A DNA stretch of 34,337 bases from an uncultured Gammaproteobacteria bacterium (GCA_913058135.1 CAJXPR010000028.1:1-34337), one strand, 5' to 3'. Counted from the stretch's first letter, positions 15,987 to 24,188 are shown. Notes: generated from the sequence alone by a model not told the origin. Program-made: numbers and translations.

Positions 15987-17129
15987 GAAGAGACACCCGC
16001 AGCCACCGCTCCGCACACCGACATAAATGGCGGACTGTCATACATAACATTGCGGAGCAGCTACGCGTTTGAGCTCGATTGCTGGCAGGTTTTCCCCATG
16101 CGCAATCTGATACGGCATCGGGTCAATGAAAATGACAACCGGCAACTGGAACCCAGGCTGATGCGCCTGCTGTGTCTGCTGGCGGCGTCAGCAGATGCCG
16201 TGGTCACGCGTGACGAAATCATCAATACCTTGTGGCCGCGTGTTGTGGTCAATGAAAACTCGCTGACCCGTGCTGTCTCGGATTTGCGCCGATTATTAAC
16301 ACCTGATGGTGATAATCGCACCAATCTGATTCAGACAATCCCCAAACGCGGTTATCGTCTAACGCAGGCACCCCGAGCGATCAAGGCGCAGGGTAGCGCC
16401 CGCCCGCAACAGCGAACTCTTTCCGCAGCACCTGATACTACCTGGCTGAAGCGCTGGTCGCCCAGTATCGCTGCCAGTTTTATACTGGCACTGGCAATGA
16501 TCATACGCGTCACAGATGATGGCGCGTCCATTGACAGGGCGCCTATGCCAGCGATGGCGCTACTGCCAACCATGAGCAGTAACGCAGTCGAGCGCCCGCA
16601 GCCACTGCTTGACCGGATTATCAGCAACGCCGAACCGTTAGCCAGTCATAACGCGGACGTTTCAACGTTTCCGACAGGCCTGGCCCAGGGCGATGACGCT
16701 CGCTTGCCGATCTCCCAACTGGGCTACGCCCCGGACACTGCCTTGCCGGCATGGCAAACTGCGCCCGATGCTGGCAGGGATCAGGGCAATCCGGTGATGC
16801 CGGGTCAGCAGTCCCTGCTGACACCTGACGGCCAGTTACTGGCTTACGTCGATTACCGGGACGGAATCGCCAGCCTCAATCTGCGCCCGGCGATGACAAA
16901 CGCGGAGCCCTGGGTCGCGTTCACTACCGATGAACGCATACTGGACCTGCAGTGGTCGCCACTGGATGCGGGCATTCTGATGACCGTAGGCCAGACGACG
17001 GGCAGCAATGAACGTGCTTCGTACCTGCGCCTTATGCTGTTGGATCTGGAAACATTGGCAGTGCAGGAACTGTACCGACGTGACTTGCCGGCCGAGCGCT
17101 GGTCAAATACGACCGGCAATCTGACCTGA
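15900..17129 (+). CDS. membrane-anchored winged-helix regulator (ToxR/CadC-like)
   Basis: Starting at the ATG at 15900 the protein has 409 residues. Residues about 55-157 form an OmpR/PhoB-type winged helix DNA-binding domain (TRDEIINTLWPRVVVNENSL, SDLRRLL and TIPKRGYRL are diagnostic). One transmembrane segment follows (about 187-204, PSIAASFILALAMIIRV), then a periplasmic part of about 205 residues with at least one TolB/PD40-like blade (SLLTPDGQLLAYVDYRDG). This is the ToxR/CadC plan: periplasmic sensing coupled directly to transcription. The N-terminus is an unusual E-E-A-A-V-S repeat. The frame is open back to 15723, but the upstream part lacks conserved sequence. The periplasmic part is short for a propeller, so truncation is possible. 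Target genes are unknown; it is divergent from the Do-type protease gene. Confidence 0.78.
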   Translation: MNDRDEEAAVSEEAAVSEEAAVSEKVAMSEETPAATAPHTDINGGLSYITLRSSYAFELDCWQVFPMRNLIRHRVNENDNRQLEPRLMRLLCLLAASADAVVTRDEIINTLWPRVVVNENSLTRAVSDLRRLLTPDGDNRTNLIQTIPKRGYRLTQAPRAIKAQGSARPQQRTLSAAPDTTWLKRWSPSIAASFILALAMIIRVTDDGASIDRAPMPAMALLPTMSSNAVERPQPLLDRIISNAEPLASHNADVSTFPTGLAQGDDARLPISQLGYAPDTALPAWQTAPDAGRDQGNPVMPGQQSLLTPDGQLLAYVDYRDGIASLNLRPAMTNAEPWVAFTTDERILDLQWSPLDAGILMTVGQTTGSNERASYLRLMLLDLETLAVQELYRRDLPAERWSNTTGNLT

Positions 17130-17135
17130 TACCGG

Positions 17136-17168
17136 CTGGCCTGATACCGTTTGCAGGGTTCAGGCCAG
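17136..17168. terminator. hairpin between convergent genes, possible two-way terminator
   Basis: Arms CTGGCCTGA (17136-17144) and TCAGGCCAG (17160-17168) are perfectly complementary over 9 bp with a 15-base loop. The right arm overlaps the 3' end of the FAD-protein gene. There is no U-tract on either strand. A 10-bp direct repeat CCTGATACCG (17125-17134 and 17140-17149) overlaps it. Confidence 0.4.
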
Positions 17169-18410
17169 CGCCTCTGATACGCGCAGTGCACTGACCACGC
17201 CGTCTTCGTGAAAACCTTTGCCCCACCACGCACCACAGAACCAGGTGCGCTGCACTCCGTTAACCACAGACCATCGTGTCTGCGCGTGAGCCGCTTCCGT
17301 GGTGAATACCGGATGGGCGTAATTGAACTGCCCCAATACTCTGGCAGGATCGATCCGATCACTGTCATTTAGGCTGACCAGAAAACGGCTGTCGCTGTCG
17401 ATGCCCATCAGTCGGTTCATGTCATAGGTCACACGTGGCAATCCGTGTCGGTCTTCCGTCAGAAAATAGTTCCAGCTTGCCCAGGCCCGTCTGTTGGCAG
17501 GCATAACCGAGACGTCAGTGTGCAGCACCACATCATTGGCCTGGTATCGCACTGCCGCCAACACATCGGTTTCATCGGCACTGGCGTCCCGTAACAGAGC
17601 CAGGCTTTGATCGCTGTGGCAGGCCAGTATGACCTGATCAAACTGCTCAACCTCGCCGTCTGCAAACACCTTCACATGGTCGGGCTGGCGTTCAATCCCG
17701 GTAACCGGTGTTGACAGCCGGATACGATCCGCAAAACCTGCACTCATCGGCGCCAGATAGGCGCCTGATCCTCCCACCAGCGTACGCCAGCGGGGACGGT
17801 TATGGACGTTCAGCAAACCGTGGCGAACCATGAACGGCACCATAAAGCGGACCGGAAACTCCAGCATGCGCTGAAACGGCGTAGACCAGATCGCAGATGC
17901 CATCGGGACCAGATAGTAGTCCCGGAATCTGTCACTCAATCCGAGCTTTTTGACATAGTGCTGCAATTGCAGATCAGGAATACAGTTGTTCTCAAAGTCG
18001 CTGGTAGCGTGTTTGTTGAAACGCAGAATGTCCAGCAGCATGCCGATATATGTCGGCGACAGCAGATTTCTGCGTTGTGCAAACAGGCTGTTGTACATGG
18101 CGAATCGGCCAGTGACACCGGCATACTCCAGCCCGGTGGTCTGACAGCTGACACCAAAACTCATGTCGGACTCACGCCACTGGATGCCCAGTTCGTTCAT
18201 CAGGGTGATGAATTGGGGGTATGTCCAGTCATTGAAGACGATAAATCCAGTGTCGATGGCATGCTGACGGCCATCAACGCAGACGTCAATTGTGGCGGTG
18301 TGGCCGCCCAGGCGGTCTGCAGCTTCGTACACGGTAACGTCATGCTGGCGGTGCAGTTTGTAGGCGGCGGTGAGTCCGGCAATACCGGTCCCTACGATGG
18401 CTATTTTCAA
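17160..18410 (-). CDS. COG2907-type NAD/FAD-binding amine oxidase-like protein
   Basis: The protein has the dinucleotide motif IVGTGIAGLTAAYKL at the N-terminus, then EAADRLGGHTATI, DTGFIVFNDWTYPQF, and the C-terminal FCGAWWGKGFHEDGVVSAL, which mark the predicted flavoprotein family COG2907. In many proteobacteria these genes stand next to a DUF1365 gene and a cyclopropane-fatty-acid synthase and are linked to lipid modification; neither partner is here. I chose a TTG start at 18410 (416 residues), directly before KIAIVG. The longer frame would use a GTG at 18458 inside a strong hairpin, which is unlikely. It follows the acyl-CoA dehydrogenase gene on the same strand. The reaction is unknown. 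Confidence 0.85.
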   Translation of the reverse strand: MKIAIVGTGIAGLTAAYKLHRQHDVTVYEAADRLGGHTATIDVCVDGRQHAIDTGFIVFNDWTYPQFITLMNELGIQWRESDMSFGVSCQTTGLEYAGVTGRFAMYNSLFAQRRNLLSPTYIGMLLDILRFNKHATSDFENNCIPDLQLQHYVKKLGLSDRFRDYYLVPMASAIWSTPFQRMLEFPVRFMVPFMVRHGLLNVHNRPRWRTLVGGSGAYLAPMSAGFADRIRLSTPVTGIERQPDHVKVFADGEVEQFDQVILACHSDQSLALLRDASADETDVLAAVRYQANDVVLHTDVSVMPANRRAWASWNYFLTEDRHGLPRVTYDMNRLMGIDSDSRFLVSLNDSDRIDPARVLGQFNYAHPVFTTEAAHAQTRWSVVNGVQRTWFCGAWWGKGFHEDGVVSALRVSEALA

Positions 18411-18447
18411 GGCGCAAATCTCTGATTTTGGGTGCTGGATATACGCG

Positions 18448-18484
18448 AAGGGGCGCACGCCGGATCATCCGGCGTGCGCCCCTT
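18448..18484 (-). terminator. perfect 16-bp hairpin downstream of the acyl-CoA dehydrogenase gene
   Basis: Arms at 18448-18463 and 18469-18484 are perfectly complementary over 16 bp, with loop ATCAT, and very GC-rich. The structure lies 51 bases past the acyl-CoA dehydrogenase stop and about 38 bases before the next start. There is no U-tract on either strand, so it may be a Rho-assisted terminator or a 3'-end stabiliser that lowers expression of the FAD-protein gene. Confidence 0.65.
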
Positions 18485-18534
18485 CCTTGCTGCTACAGCC
18501 CCAGGGCTGTCTTTGGCTCAAGGCTGTCAGTGCT

Positions 18535-19749
18535 TCAGGCGAAACGCGCCAGCTCTTTGCGAGCCACGACCCGACGATGCACCTCGTCAGGACCGTCGGC
18601 CAGACGCAGGGTTCGCTGCGAGGTCCACAATGCTGCAAGGGGTGTGTCCTGGGACACACCGGTAGCGCCGTGCATCTGGATAGCGCGGTCAATGACCCGC
18701 AATGCCATATTCGGTACGGCCACCTTGATCTGTGAGATGGCATCGCGAGCTGCCTTGTTGCCGATGGTATCCATCAGATAGGCGGCCTTGAACACCAGCA
18801 GCCGGCACATTTCGATCTCAATGCGGCTGTCAGCTATCACATCATAGTTGCCGCCCAGTTCCGCCAGCGGCTTGCCGAAGGCTTCACGGCTCAGCGCTCT
18901 TGTGCACATCAGGTCAAGGGCGCGTTCTGCGGCACCAATAGAGCGCATGCAATGGTGAATGCGACCTGGCCCTAATCGCCCCTGTGAAATCTCGAAGCCG
19001 CGGCCTCTGCCGAGAATGATATTTTCTTTTGGCACCCGCACATTGCTGAAACGAATATGCATATGTCCGTGCGGCGCGTCATCCTTGCCGAATACTTCCA
19101 TCGGTCGCAGGACATCCACGCCGGGCGTGTCCATCGGCACCAGAATCTGTGACTGTCGGTTGTGCTTGGGCGCTTCCGGGTCGGTGACCACCATGACGAT
19201 CATGATCTTGCAACGCGCATCGCCCGCACCGGAGATGTAGAACTTCTCACCGTTGATGACCCATTCGTCGCCGTCGAGCACCGCACGGGTCGCTATATTC
19301 GTCGCATCCGATGAGGCTACGTCTGGTTCGGTCATGGCAAATGCAGAGCGTATCTTACCGGCCAGCAAAGGCTTCAGCCATTGCTCCTTCTGTTCTTCAG
19401 AACCATAACGCTCAAGCACTTCCATGTTGCCGGTATCTGGCGCGCTACAGTTGAATGCTTCGGAGGCCAGGCGGCTGCGCCCCATGATTTCAGCCAGGTG
19501 CGCGTATTCCAGGTTACTGATACCGGCACCGCCCTGACTTTTGGGCAGGAAAAAGTTCCACAACCCCAGGGTTTTTGCCTTGGCCTTGAGGCTTTCCATG
19601 ATCTCGTCCTGCCTGGGCGTGTGAGACCAGCGATCACCTACGCTGACTTCATCATGGTATTCCTTCTCCACCGCAGCAACGTCGACTTCAACAAACTCGC
19701 GAATCTTCTCGCGCACTTTTTGCATTTCTTCGGACAGTCCCAGATTCAT
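18535..19749 (-). CDS. acyl-CoA dehydrogenase
   Basis: Acyl-CoA dehydrogenases introduce an alpha-beta double bond into acyl-CoA and reduce electron transfer flavoprotein. The 404-residue product shows the FAD-binding segment [15 protein letters not shown] (about 145-159), [14 protein letters not shown], and the C-terminal [16 protein letters not shown] and [13 protein letters not shown] segments of the ACAD10/11-like branch. The ATG at 19749 has a GAGGAA ribosome-binding site six bases upstream. It follows an SDR gene by 66 bp on the same strand, so the pair is probably an operon. Chain-length preference cannot be told; this branch includes enzymes for long, branched or hydroxylated acyl chains. 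Electrons would go to the ETF-QO at 5056-6720. Confidence 0.93.
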   Translation of the reverse strand: MNLGLSEEMQKVREKIREFVEVDVAAVEKEYHDEVSVGDRWSHTPRQDEIMESLKAKAKTLGLWNFFLPKSQGGAGISNLEYAHLAEIMGRSRLASEAFNCSAPDTGNMEVLERYGSEEQKEQWLKPLLAGKIRSAFAMTEPDVASSDATNIATRAVLDGDEWVINGEKFYISGAGDARCKIMIVMVVTDPEAPKHNRQSQILVPMDTPGVDVLRPMEVFGKDDAPHGHMHIRFSNVRVPKENIILGRGRGFEISQGRLGPGRIHHCMRSIGAAERALDLMCTRALSREAFGKPLAELGGNYDVIADSRIEIEMCRLLVFKAAYLMDTIGNKAARDAISQIKVAVPNMALRVIDRAIQMHGATGVSQDTPLAALWTSQRTLRLADGPDEVHRRVVARKELARFA

Positions 19750-19815
19750 TCGCGATTCCTCATGATGGTCTTCATGGTTTTAGGTGTGATCATATTGTCA
19801 GCAACTCGGCCGCCG

Positions 19816-20580
19816 TTAACCAGTGATGGTGCCACCACCATCAACAACCAGTGTTTGCCCGGTGGTAAAACTGCCGGCATCCGATGCCAGGTAGATTGCC
19901 GCACCGGCAATCTCATCCGGCTCACCGATACGGCGCAGCGGATACTTGGATACTGTGGCCTTGTAAGTTTCCGGATTTTCCCACAGCGCTTTGGCAAAAT
20001 CGGTCCGTATCAGGCCCGGGGCGATGCAGTTGACGCGGATGTTTTTGGGCCCCCATTCGACCGCCAGATTACGCGCAATCTGCATGTCTGCAGCCTTGGA
20101 TATACCGTAGGCACCCAGTACATCAGTGCCTTTCAGGCCTGCGATGGAGGACACAATAATCACCGCACCGCCACCGTTTTCGGCCATACCGGGCAGCACA
20201 AGTTGGCACAGTCGATGCGCACTGCCGATATTGGAGTTCATGATCTTGTCGAAAGCCTCGTCAGGAATATCCTGAGACGGACCATAAAACGGGTTGAGCG
20301 CGGCGTTGATGACCAGAATATCAATCTTGCCATAGCGCTTGATGGTAGCGTCAACGAGTGCCTTGAGCTGCTCTTTGTAATTGATGTTGCAGGCTACTGC
20401 GAGTGCTTCGCCGCCATTGTCATTGATGTTGGCAGCGACCTCATCACAGGCATCCTGATTACGGCTGGAGATCACCACCTTGGCGCCGGCCTCGGCCATA
20501 TGTGTGGCAATCGCCAGACCTATGCCCTTGGTTGAGCCGGTGATCAGGGCCACTTTGCCGCTAAGATCGAATAAACTCAT
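19816..20580 (-). CDS. short-chain dehydrogenase/reductase (SDR)
   Basis: The 254-residue product is a classical SDR. The cofactor motif TGSTKGIG is at residues 14-21, and the catalytic set is Ser145 (VSSIAG), Tyr158 and Lys162 (YGISK). The NAG motif is replaced by NAALNPFYG near residue 92. The C-terminal half (RVNCIAPGLIRTDFAKALW and GEPDEIAGAAIYLASD) is typical of NADPH-dependent SDRs of the DHRS4-like branch. GGGGAG precedes the ATG. A good promoter lies upstream, and the acyl-CoA dehydrogenase gene follows, which suggests an acyl-CoA or ketone substrate; this is inference. Confidence 0.9.
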   Translation of the reverse strand: MSLFDLSGKVALITGSTKGIGLAIATHMAEAGAKVVISSRNQDACDEVAANINDNGGEALAVACNINYKEQLKALVDATIKRYGKIDILVINAALNPFYGPSQDIPDEAFDKIMNSNIGSAHRLCQLVLPGMAENGGGAVIIVSSIAGLKGTDVLGAYGISKAADMQIARNLAVEWGPKNIRVNCIAPGLIRTDFAKALWENPETYKATVSKYPLRRIGEPDEIAGAAIYLASDAGSFTTGQTLVVDGGGTITG

Positions 20581-20685
20581 GTCACTCCCCTCTTCTGTGA
20601 TGCGGCCTCAACACCGGTAAAAAAACCGTGCTGCCACTGACAGGCAAACGCCCGATTATAATTTCCATGAATTTTCCTTTGCGGC

Positions 20686-20713
20686 ATTATAACAGCGAAG
20701 CAAAGCGACGCAA
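20686..20713 (-). promoter_or_regulatory. sigma70-type promoter for the SDR/acyl-CoA dehydrogenase operon
   Basis: On the minus strand a -35 element TTGCGT (20708-20713), a 16-bp spacer and a perfect -10 TATAAT (20686-20691) lie about 106 bases before the SDR start. A second TATAAT (20654-20659) occurs nearer the gene but lacks a -35 partner. Confidence 0.6.
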
Positions 20714-20752
20714 ATGCCTGTCATCAACCCGGCCTCCCTCAGGTGACCAGAC

Positions 20753-21595
20753 TCAGCCATCCGTCATCCACGGACGCGTGCCTTTACTGATATGAGTGCC
20801 ACCGTCCACCGGAATGACTGTGCCGTTGGTGTAGGCGCCCGCCCGGGAAGCCAGATATACCAGCACACCAGCAATCTCCTCCGGTTGCCCGGCTCGCCCC
20901 AGAGGGCTGTCGGCAGCAATATCATCACCAAACTCGCGCAATACATAATCGGTCATACGGGACTGGAAAAAACCGGGCGCCACAGCATTGACAGTGATGT
21001 GACGGGGACCCAGATCCACCGCCAGCGTGCGCGTCAGATGATGCAGTGCCGCCTTGCTAGCCGAGTACGCAAACGTTGGCACACGCTGCACGATGGGCAC
21101 CTGCAGACCATCCATGGAACCGATATTGATCACTCGCGCGGGGTCCTGCGCAGACGCGGCCCGGGATAGCAGTGGCAACAGATCGCGAGTCAGGGAAAAT
21201 ACCGCGTTAACATTGGTGGACATGACTTTGGCGAAGGCCTCATCAGGATAGTCCTCAATGTTGGCGCCCCAGTTGGCGCCGGCATTGTTGACCAGAATGG
21301 CTAATCCTTCTTTGCCAAACTGCTGTTGCAGGAAGTCACGCAGGCGCTGCCGGTCAGCAGCCTGAGTGACATCGGCAGCCAGAGCCTGGCAGTCACCCAG
21401 GGGCTGCAATTGCGCCAGCGCCTCGTCACACTTGTCCTGTTTGCGCGAAGCGATCACCACTCTTACGCCTGCCCGCAACAGGGTCTCGGCCATAATCAGA
21501 CCCAGGCCGCTGCTACCGCCGGTGACCAGAGCAGTTTTGCCCGCCAGCGCGAACAGTTGCCCGACATCCAATGTTGATTGCTGTGCTTCCGGCAT
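20753..21595 (-). CDS. short-chain dehydrogenase/reductase (SDR)
   Basis: The 280-residue product is a second classical SDR, with TGGSSGLG at residues 25-32, NNAGANWG near 103, and the catalytic set Ser160, Tyr177 and Lys181 (YSASK). It has an N-terminal extension of about 12 residues before the fold and resembles the RhlG-like/3-oxoacyl-type SDRs. The ATG lies 3 bases after the stop of the MDR gene on the same strand (TAA-ATT-ATG), so translation is very likely coupled to it. The substrate is unknown; a hydroxyacyl or keto compound is the natural guess. Confidence 0.9.
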   Translation of the reverse strand: MPEAQQSTLDVGQLFALAGKTALVTGGSSGLGLIMAETLLRAGVRVVIASRKQDKCDEALAQLQPLGDCQALAADVTQAADRQRLRDFLQQQFGKEGLAILVNNAGANWGANIEDYPDEAFAKVMSTNVNAVFSLTRDLLPLLSRAASAQDPARVINIGSMDGLQVPIVQRVPTFAYSASKAALHHLTRTLAVDLGPRHITVNAVAPGFFQSRMTDYVLREFGDDIAADSPLGRAGQPEEIAGVLVYLASRAGAYTNGTVIPVDGGTHISKGTRPWMTDG

Positions 21596-21598
21596 AAT

Positions 21599-22615
21599 TT
21601 ACTCGTCCGCTATTTTTACCAGTTGTTTGCCGAAGTTGCGTCCGCGCAGCAGACCACGGAACAATTCAGGGGCATTCTCCAGCCCCTCACCTACCGATTC
21701 GCGGTACCTGATTTTACCGGCGTTAACCCAGGCGCCCAGTTTCTCCGTGGCTTCGGGCCAGCGATCCTGCCACTCGGTGACAACAAAGAAACGATGTTCA
21801 GGAACATCGTCCAAAGCTTTCAGAATATGGAATGGCGTTTCTGCCTGGGTGATGTCAGCATCGTTATAGTTGGAAATATAACCACAAATGGGCACGCGCG
21901 CGCCCTTGTTGAGCAGCGGTGCAACCGCTCTGGTCACATCGCCGCCGACATTCTCGAAGTAAATATCGATGCCATCAGGACATGCCGCTTTGAGCTTGCT
22001 GGCGAGATCCCCGCTTTTGTAATCCAGACAGTCATCAAAGCCGAGCTCTTCCTTCACATAACGGCACTTCTCCTCACCGCCTGCTATACCTACGGCACGC
22101 AGACCCAGGATTTTTGCCAGTTGCCCCACGACGGAACCAACGGCACCCGACGCCGCAGCAACGACCAGCGTTTCGCCGGCCTGCGGCTTGCCAACTTCTG
22201 TCAGCCCGAAAAACGCTGTACGTCCCGGCATGCCGACCACGCCCAGATGCGCTGACAAGGTACCGTTTTTGAGATCCACTTTCATCAATCTGGGCTCGTC
22301 ATCGTCAGCCACAATCATGGTTTGCCAACCCATATGGGCAGTCACATGGTCACCCACCTGAAAGCGCGACGACCTTGAGTCAATGACTACTCCCGCGGAC
22401 TCGCCGGTGATGACATCGCCCACCTGCAACGGCTGTGCGTAGGACTTGACGTCATTCATACGGCCGCGCATATAGGGATCCAGCGACAGCCAGATAACCT
22501 TGATCAGAATCTGCCCATCCTGCAGTTCGGGGACATCCTCCTGCACCAGGTGGAAACAGTCATCACCGGGCTCACCGACCGGACGCTTGGCCAGCAACAT
22601 CTTGTTATTCTTCAT
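21599..22615 (-). CDS. NADP-dependent zinc-independent MDR oxidoreductase (CurA/PTGR-like)
   Basis: The 338-residue protein belongs to the medium-chain reductases that include leukotriene B4 12-hydroxydehydrogenase and E. coli CurA, which reduce the carbon-carbon double bond of enones with NADPH. LSLDPYMRGRMND (about 43-55) is diagnostic. The nucleotide-binding motif is AAASGAVGSVVGQLAK (about 152-167), and DIYFENVGGD follows. Zinc ligands are absent, as in the family. A GAGG ribosome-binding site precedes the ATG at 22615. It is co-transcribed with the following SDR, so the pair could reduce an enone and interconvert the resulting ketone and alcohol; this is inference. Confidence 0.92.
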   Translation of the reverse strand: MKNNKMLLAKRPVGEPGDDCFHLVQEDVPELQDGQILIKVIWLSLDPYMRGRMNDVKSYAQPLQVGDVITGESAGVVIDSRSSRFQVGDHVTAHMGWQTMIVADDDEPRLMKVDLKNGTLSAHLGVVGMPGRTAFFGLTEVGKPQAGETLVVAAASGAVGSVVGQLAKILGLRAVGIAGGEEKCRYVKEELGFDDCLDYKSGDLASKLKAACPDGIDIYFENVGGDVTRAVAPLLNKGARVPICGYISNYNDADITQAETPFHILKALDDVPEHRFFVVTEWQDRWPEATEKLGAWVNAGKIRYRESVGEGLENAPELFRGLLRGRNFGKQLVKIADE

Positions 22616-22660
22616 AATAATACCTCTTTACAGTCAACTTCGGGGACCAGGATTCTCTGC

Positions 22661-22690
22661 ATACTAGCTTACCAGCAGCCCGACTCACAA
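22661..22690 (-). promoter_or_regulatory. candidate promoter for the MDR/SDR operon
   Basis: TTGTGA (22685-22690), an 18-bp spacer and TAGTAT (22661-22666) read on the minus strand, 45 bases before the MDR start codon. The match is moderate. It lies in the 88-bp gap after the aminotransferase gene. Confidence 0.4.
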
Positions 22691-22703
22691 CCTGTGATGA
22701 AGC

Positions 22704-23909
22704 TCATGCACATTGCGCCTGCTCGCTCTGTGCGCGCAACTGAAGCAACGCTGCCTGCAGCCGGGACAAACCCAGCTGCCACTCAGTCTCGGTCAGCAAT
22801 AATTCCGGGAGCAAACGCACCACCGCATTCCGGGTCGGCGTTACCATGAGTCCCTGCCGGGCACAGGCTTCCGTCAGCGGCCACACCTGACCATCATCAT
22901 GCAGAACCAGTGCCAGCATAAAGCCTCGACCTCTTACCTCACAGACAATGTCCGGGAACTTCTGCTGCAACGTGTTCAGGTCCTGCAGCATGCTCAAGCC
23001 AAGCACTTTCACGTGGTCACTTACCTGTTGTTCGCGCAGGTGCCCGATAACGGCAGCGGCCACGGCGCAGGAAAGCGGGTTGCCACAATAGGTGCCACCG
23101 TGATCTCCCGGTTGCACGGCGCCGGCCAACGCTTCGGTCATCGCGAATGCCGCGAACGGCAGCCCCCCAGCAATACCCTTGCCCATGGTCATGATGTCCG
23201 GCGTCACACCCGAGGCAGTGATCGCGAAAAAGTCGCCGGTACGGCAAAACCCGGTTTGCACCTCATCAATGATCAGTAACGCTCCGTGCTCGCGGCAACG
23301 CTGCTGTAACTGCTGCAGAAGCTCCTCTGGCACGGCCCTGACCCCGCCTTCACCCTGAATCGGCTCAATGATGACAGCGGCAATATCGGCGCTGACCATG
23401 GCAGCAAGCTCATTGACGTCGGCGAATTCATTACCAGGGACGCTTGGCAGGAAACGGGCACTATTGCCGGCATTTCCGGACACTGACAATGTTGCCAGCG
23501 TACGACCATGAAATGCTCCATGCACGGCCAGAACGCGCTGCCTGCCGGTGATCTTGCGAGCCAGTTTCAACGCGGCATCGTTGGCTTCAGCACCGCTGTT
23601 GGCGAAATAGACACGCTGCAGACCGGCGGGGAGCACCTGCTGCAATTCCAGCAGGAGGCGGGCGCGCGCAGGCGAATAGGTGAAACCCGAATTCGGGTTT
23701 TGCATAATGCGTCCGGCCTGCGCTGCCAGCGCCGCTAACATCACTGGATGGGCGTGCCCCAGGCAGGTAACACCCCAGCCGGAGGTAAAATCCAGCAATT
23801 CGTTACCGTACTGGTCCCAGACGAACGCGCCTTCGCCCCGTTCAATAACCAGTGGCTGACGTTTGCATACCGTCAGCCCCATCGAATCCTCTATCTGCAT
23901 TACGTCCAT
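22704..23909 (-). CDS. class III PLP-dependent aminotransferase (ArgD-like)
   Basis: This fold-type I enzyme family includes acetylornithine, ornithine and gamma-aminobutyrate aminotransferases. The 401-residue protein has the phosphate-binding segment ANSGAEANDAALKLAR (about 98-113), GAFHGRT, the EPIQGEGGV motif, IIDEVQTGFCRTG with the Asp that pairs with the PLP nitrogen, and the Schiff-base lysine in TMGKGIAGGLP. I chose the ATG at 23909, which has GAGG five bases upstream; the GTG at 23915 falls inside that ribosome-binding site. The substrate could be acetylornithine or another omega-amino acid. It stands 3' of a terminator and a short ORF that could form an attenuator. Confidence 0.9.
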   Translation of the reverse strand: MDVMQIEDSMGLTVCKRQPLVIERGEGAFVWDQYGNELLDFTSGWGVTCLGHAHPVMLAALAAQAGRIMQNPNSGFTYSPARARLLLELQQVLPAGLQRVYFANSGAEANDAALKLARKITGRQRVLAVHGAFHGRTLATLSVSGNAGNSARFLPSVPGNEFADVNELAAMVSADIAAVIIEPIQGEGGVRAVPEELLQQLQQRCREHGALLIIDEVQTGFCRTGDFFAITASGVTPDIMTMGKGIAGGLPFAAFAMTEALAGAVQPGDHGGTYCGNPLSCAVAAAVIGHLREQQVSDHVKVLGLSMLQDLNTLQQKFPDIVCEVRGRGFMLALVLHDDGQVWPLTEACARQGLMVTPTRNAVVRLLPELLLTETEWQLGLSRLQAALLQLRAQSEQAQCA

Positions 23910-23960
23910 AATCACCTCGTTTTTTCTTCTCTGTTAACGACACACCTTAAAAAGCAGGCA

Positions 23961-23999
23961 AAAAAAAACCTCTGTGGCCAGCGGCGCACAGAGGTTTTT
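23961..23999 (-). terminator. Rho-independent terminator/attenuator upstream of the aminotransferase gene
   Basis: Arms CCTCTGTG (23969-23976) and CACAGAGG (23987-23994) with a 10-base loop are extended by five A:T pairs (A64-A68 against T95-T99). Eight T residues follow on the minus strand and five on the plus strand, so it could work both ways. On the minus strand it begins about 23 bases after the stop of the 50-codon ORF and ends 52 bases before the aminotransferase start. Confidence 0.85.
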
Positions 24000-24021
24000 G
24001 ATTGGTTTGTAAACTGTTTCT

Positions 24022-24174
24022 TTAGTTCAGTTGAGCAGTACCCTCACCATCAAGCTCTGTTACGCTGGCGCAGCACAGTGCCGCCGCACGCGCACGGCGT
24101 GCAGCTGCCGCAGACGCGGGCAGTGCCAGAGCAAACAGATTGACGGGTGTACAGGTCATAAATTCATGCAACAT
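24022..24174 (-). CDS. 50-residue small protein or leader peptide of unknown function
   Basis: I do not recognise this ORF. It starts MLHEFMTCTP, has an Ala/Arg-rich middle (SAAAARRARAAALCC, about residues 21-35) with two adjacent cysteines, and ends in an acidic tail (TELDGEGTAQLN). A good promoter ends 15 bases before the ATG, so the mRNA would be nearly leaderless, in line with the missing ribosome-binding site. A strong terminator follows the stop codon. Promoter, ORF and terminator thus form a compact unit of about 220 bases directly upstream of the aminotransferase gene. It may encode a small protein, a regulatory leader peptide with Ala and Arg codon runs, or be a non-coding RNA with a chance ORF. 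Confidence 0.4.
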   Translation of the reverse strand: MLHEFMTCTPVNLFALALPASAAAARRARAAALCCASVTELDGEGTAQLN

Positions 24175-24188
24175 TTAGTGGAATGCGC

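Noticed and set aside
18411-18458. GTG-initiated N-terminal extension of the COG2907 flavoprotein
   Set aside because: The GTG lies inside the 16-bp hairpin and the extension precedes the normal start of the FAD-binding fold. The TTG at 18410 fits better.
19381-20535. 384-codon plus-strand open frame
   Set aside because: It runs antisense across two well-supported genes (acyl-CoA dehydrogenase and SDR), shows no family motif, and spans their intergenic region. It is a by-product of codon bias.
24022-24174. Resemblance of the small ORF (RAAALCC) to methanobactin precursors (RAAALCG), next to a class III aminotransferase as in some mbn clusters
   Set aside because: There are no mbnB/mbnC-like genes, the peptide lacks the required paired core cysteines and has a long acidic tail. 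The similarity is a short Ala-rich stretch.
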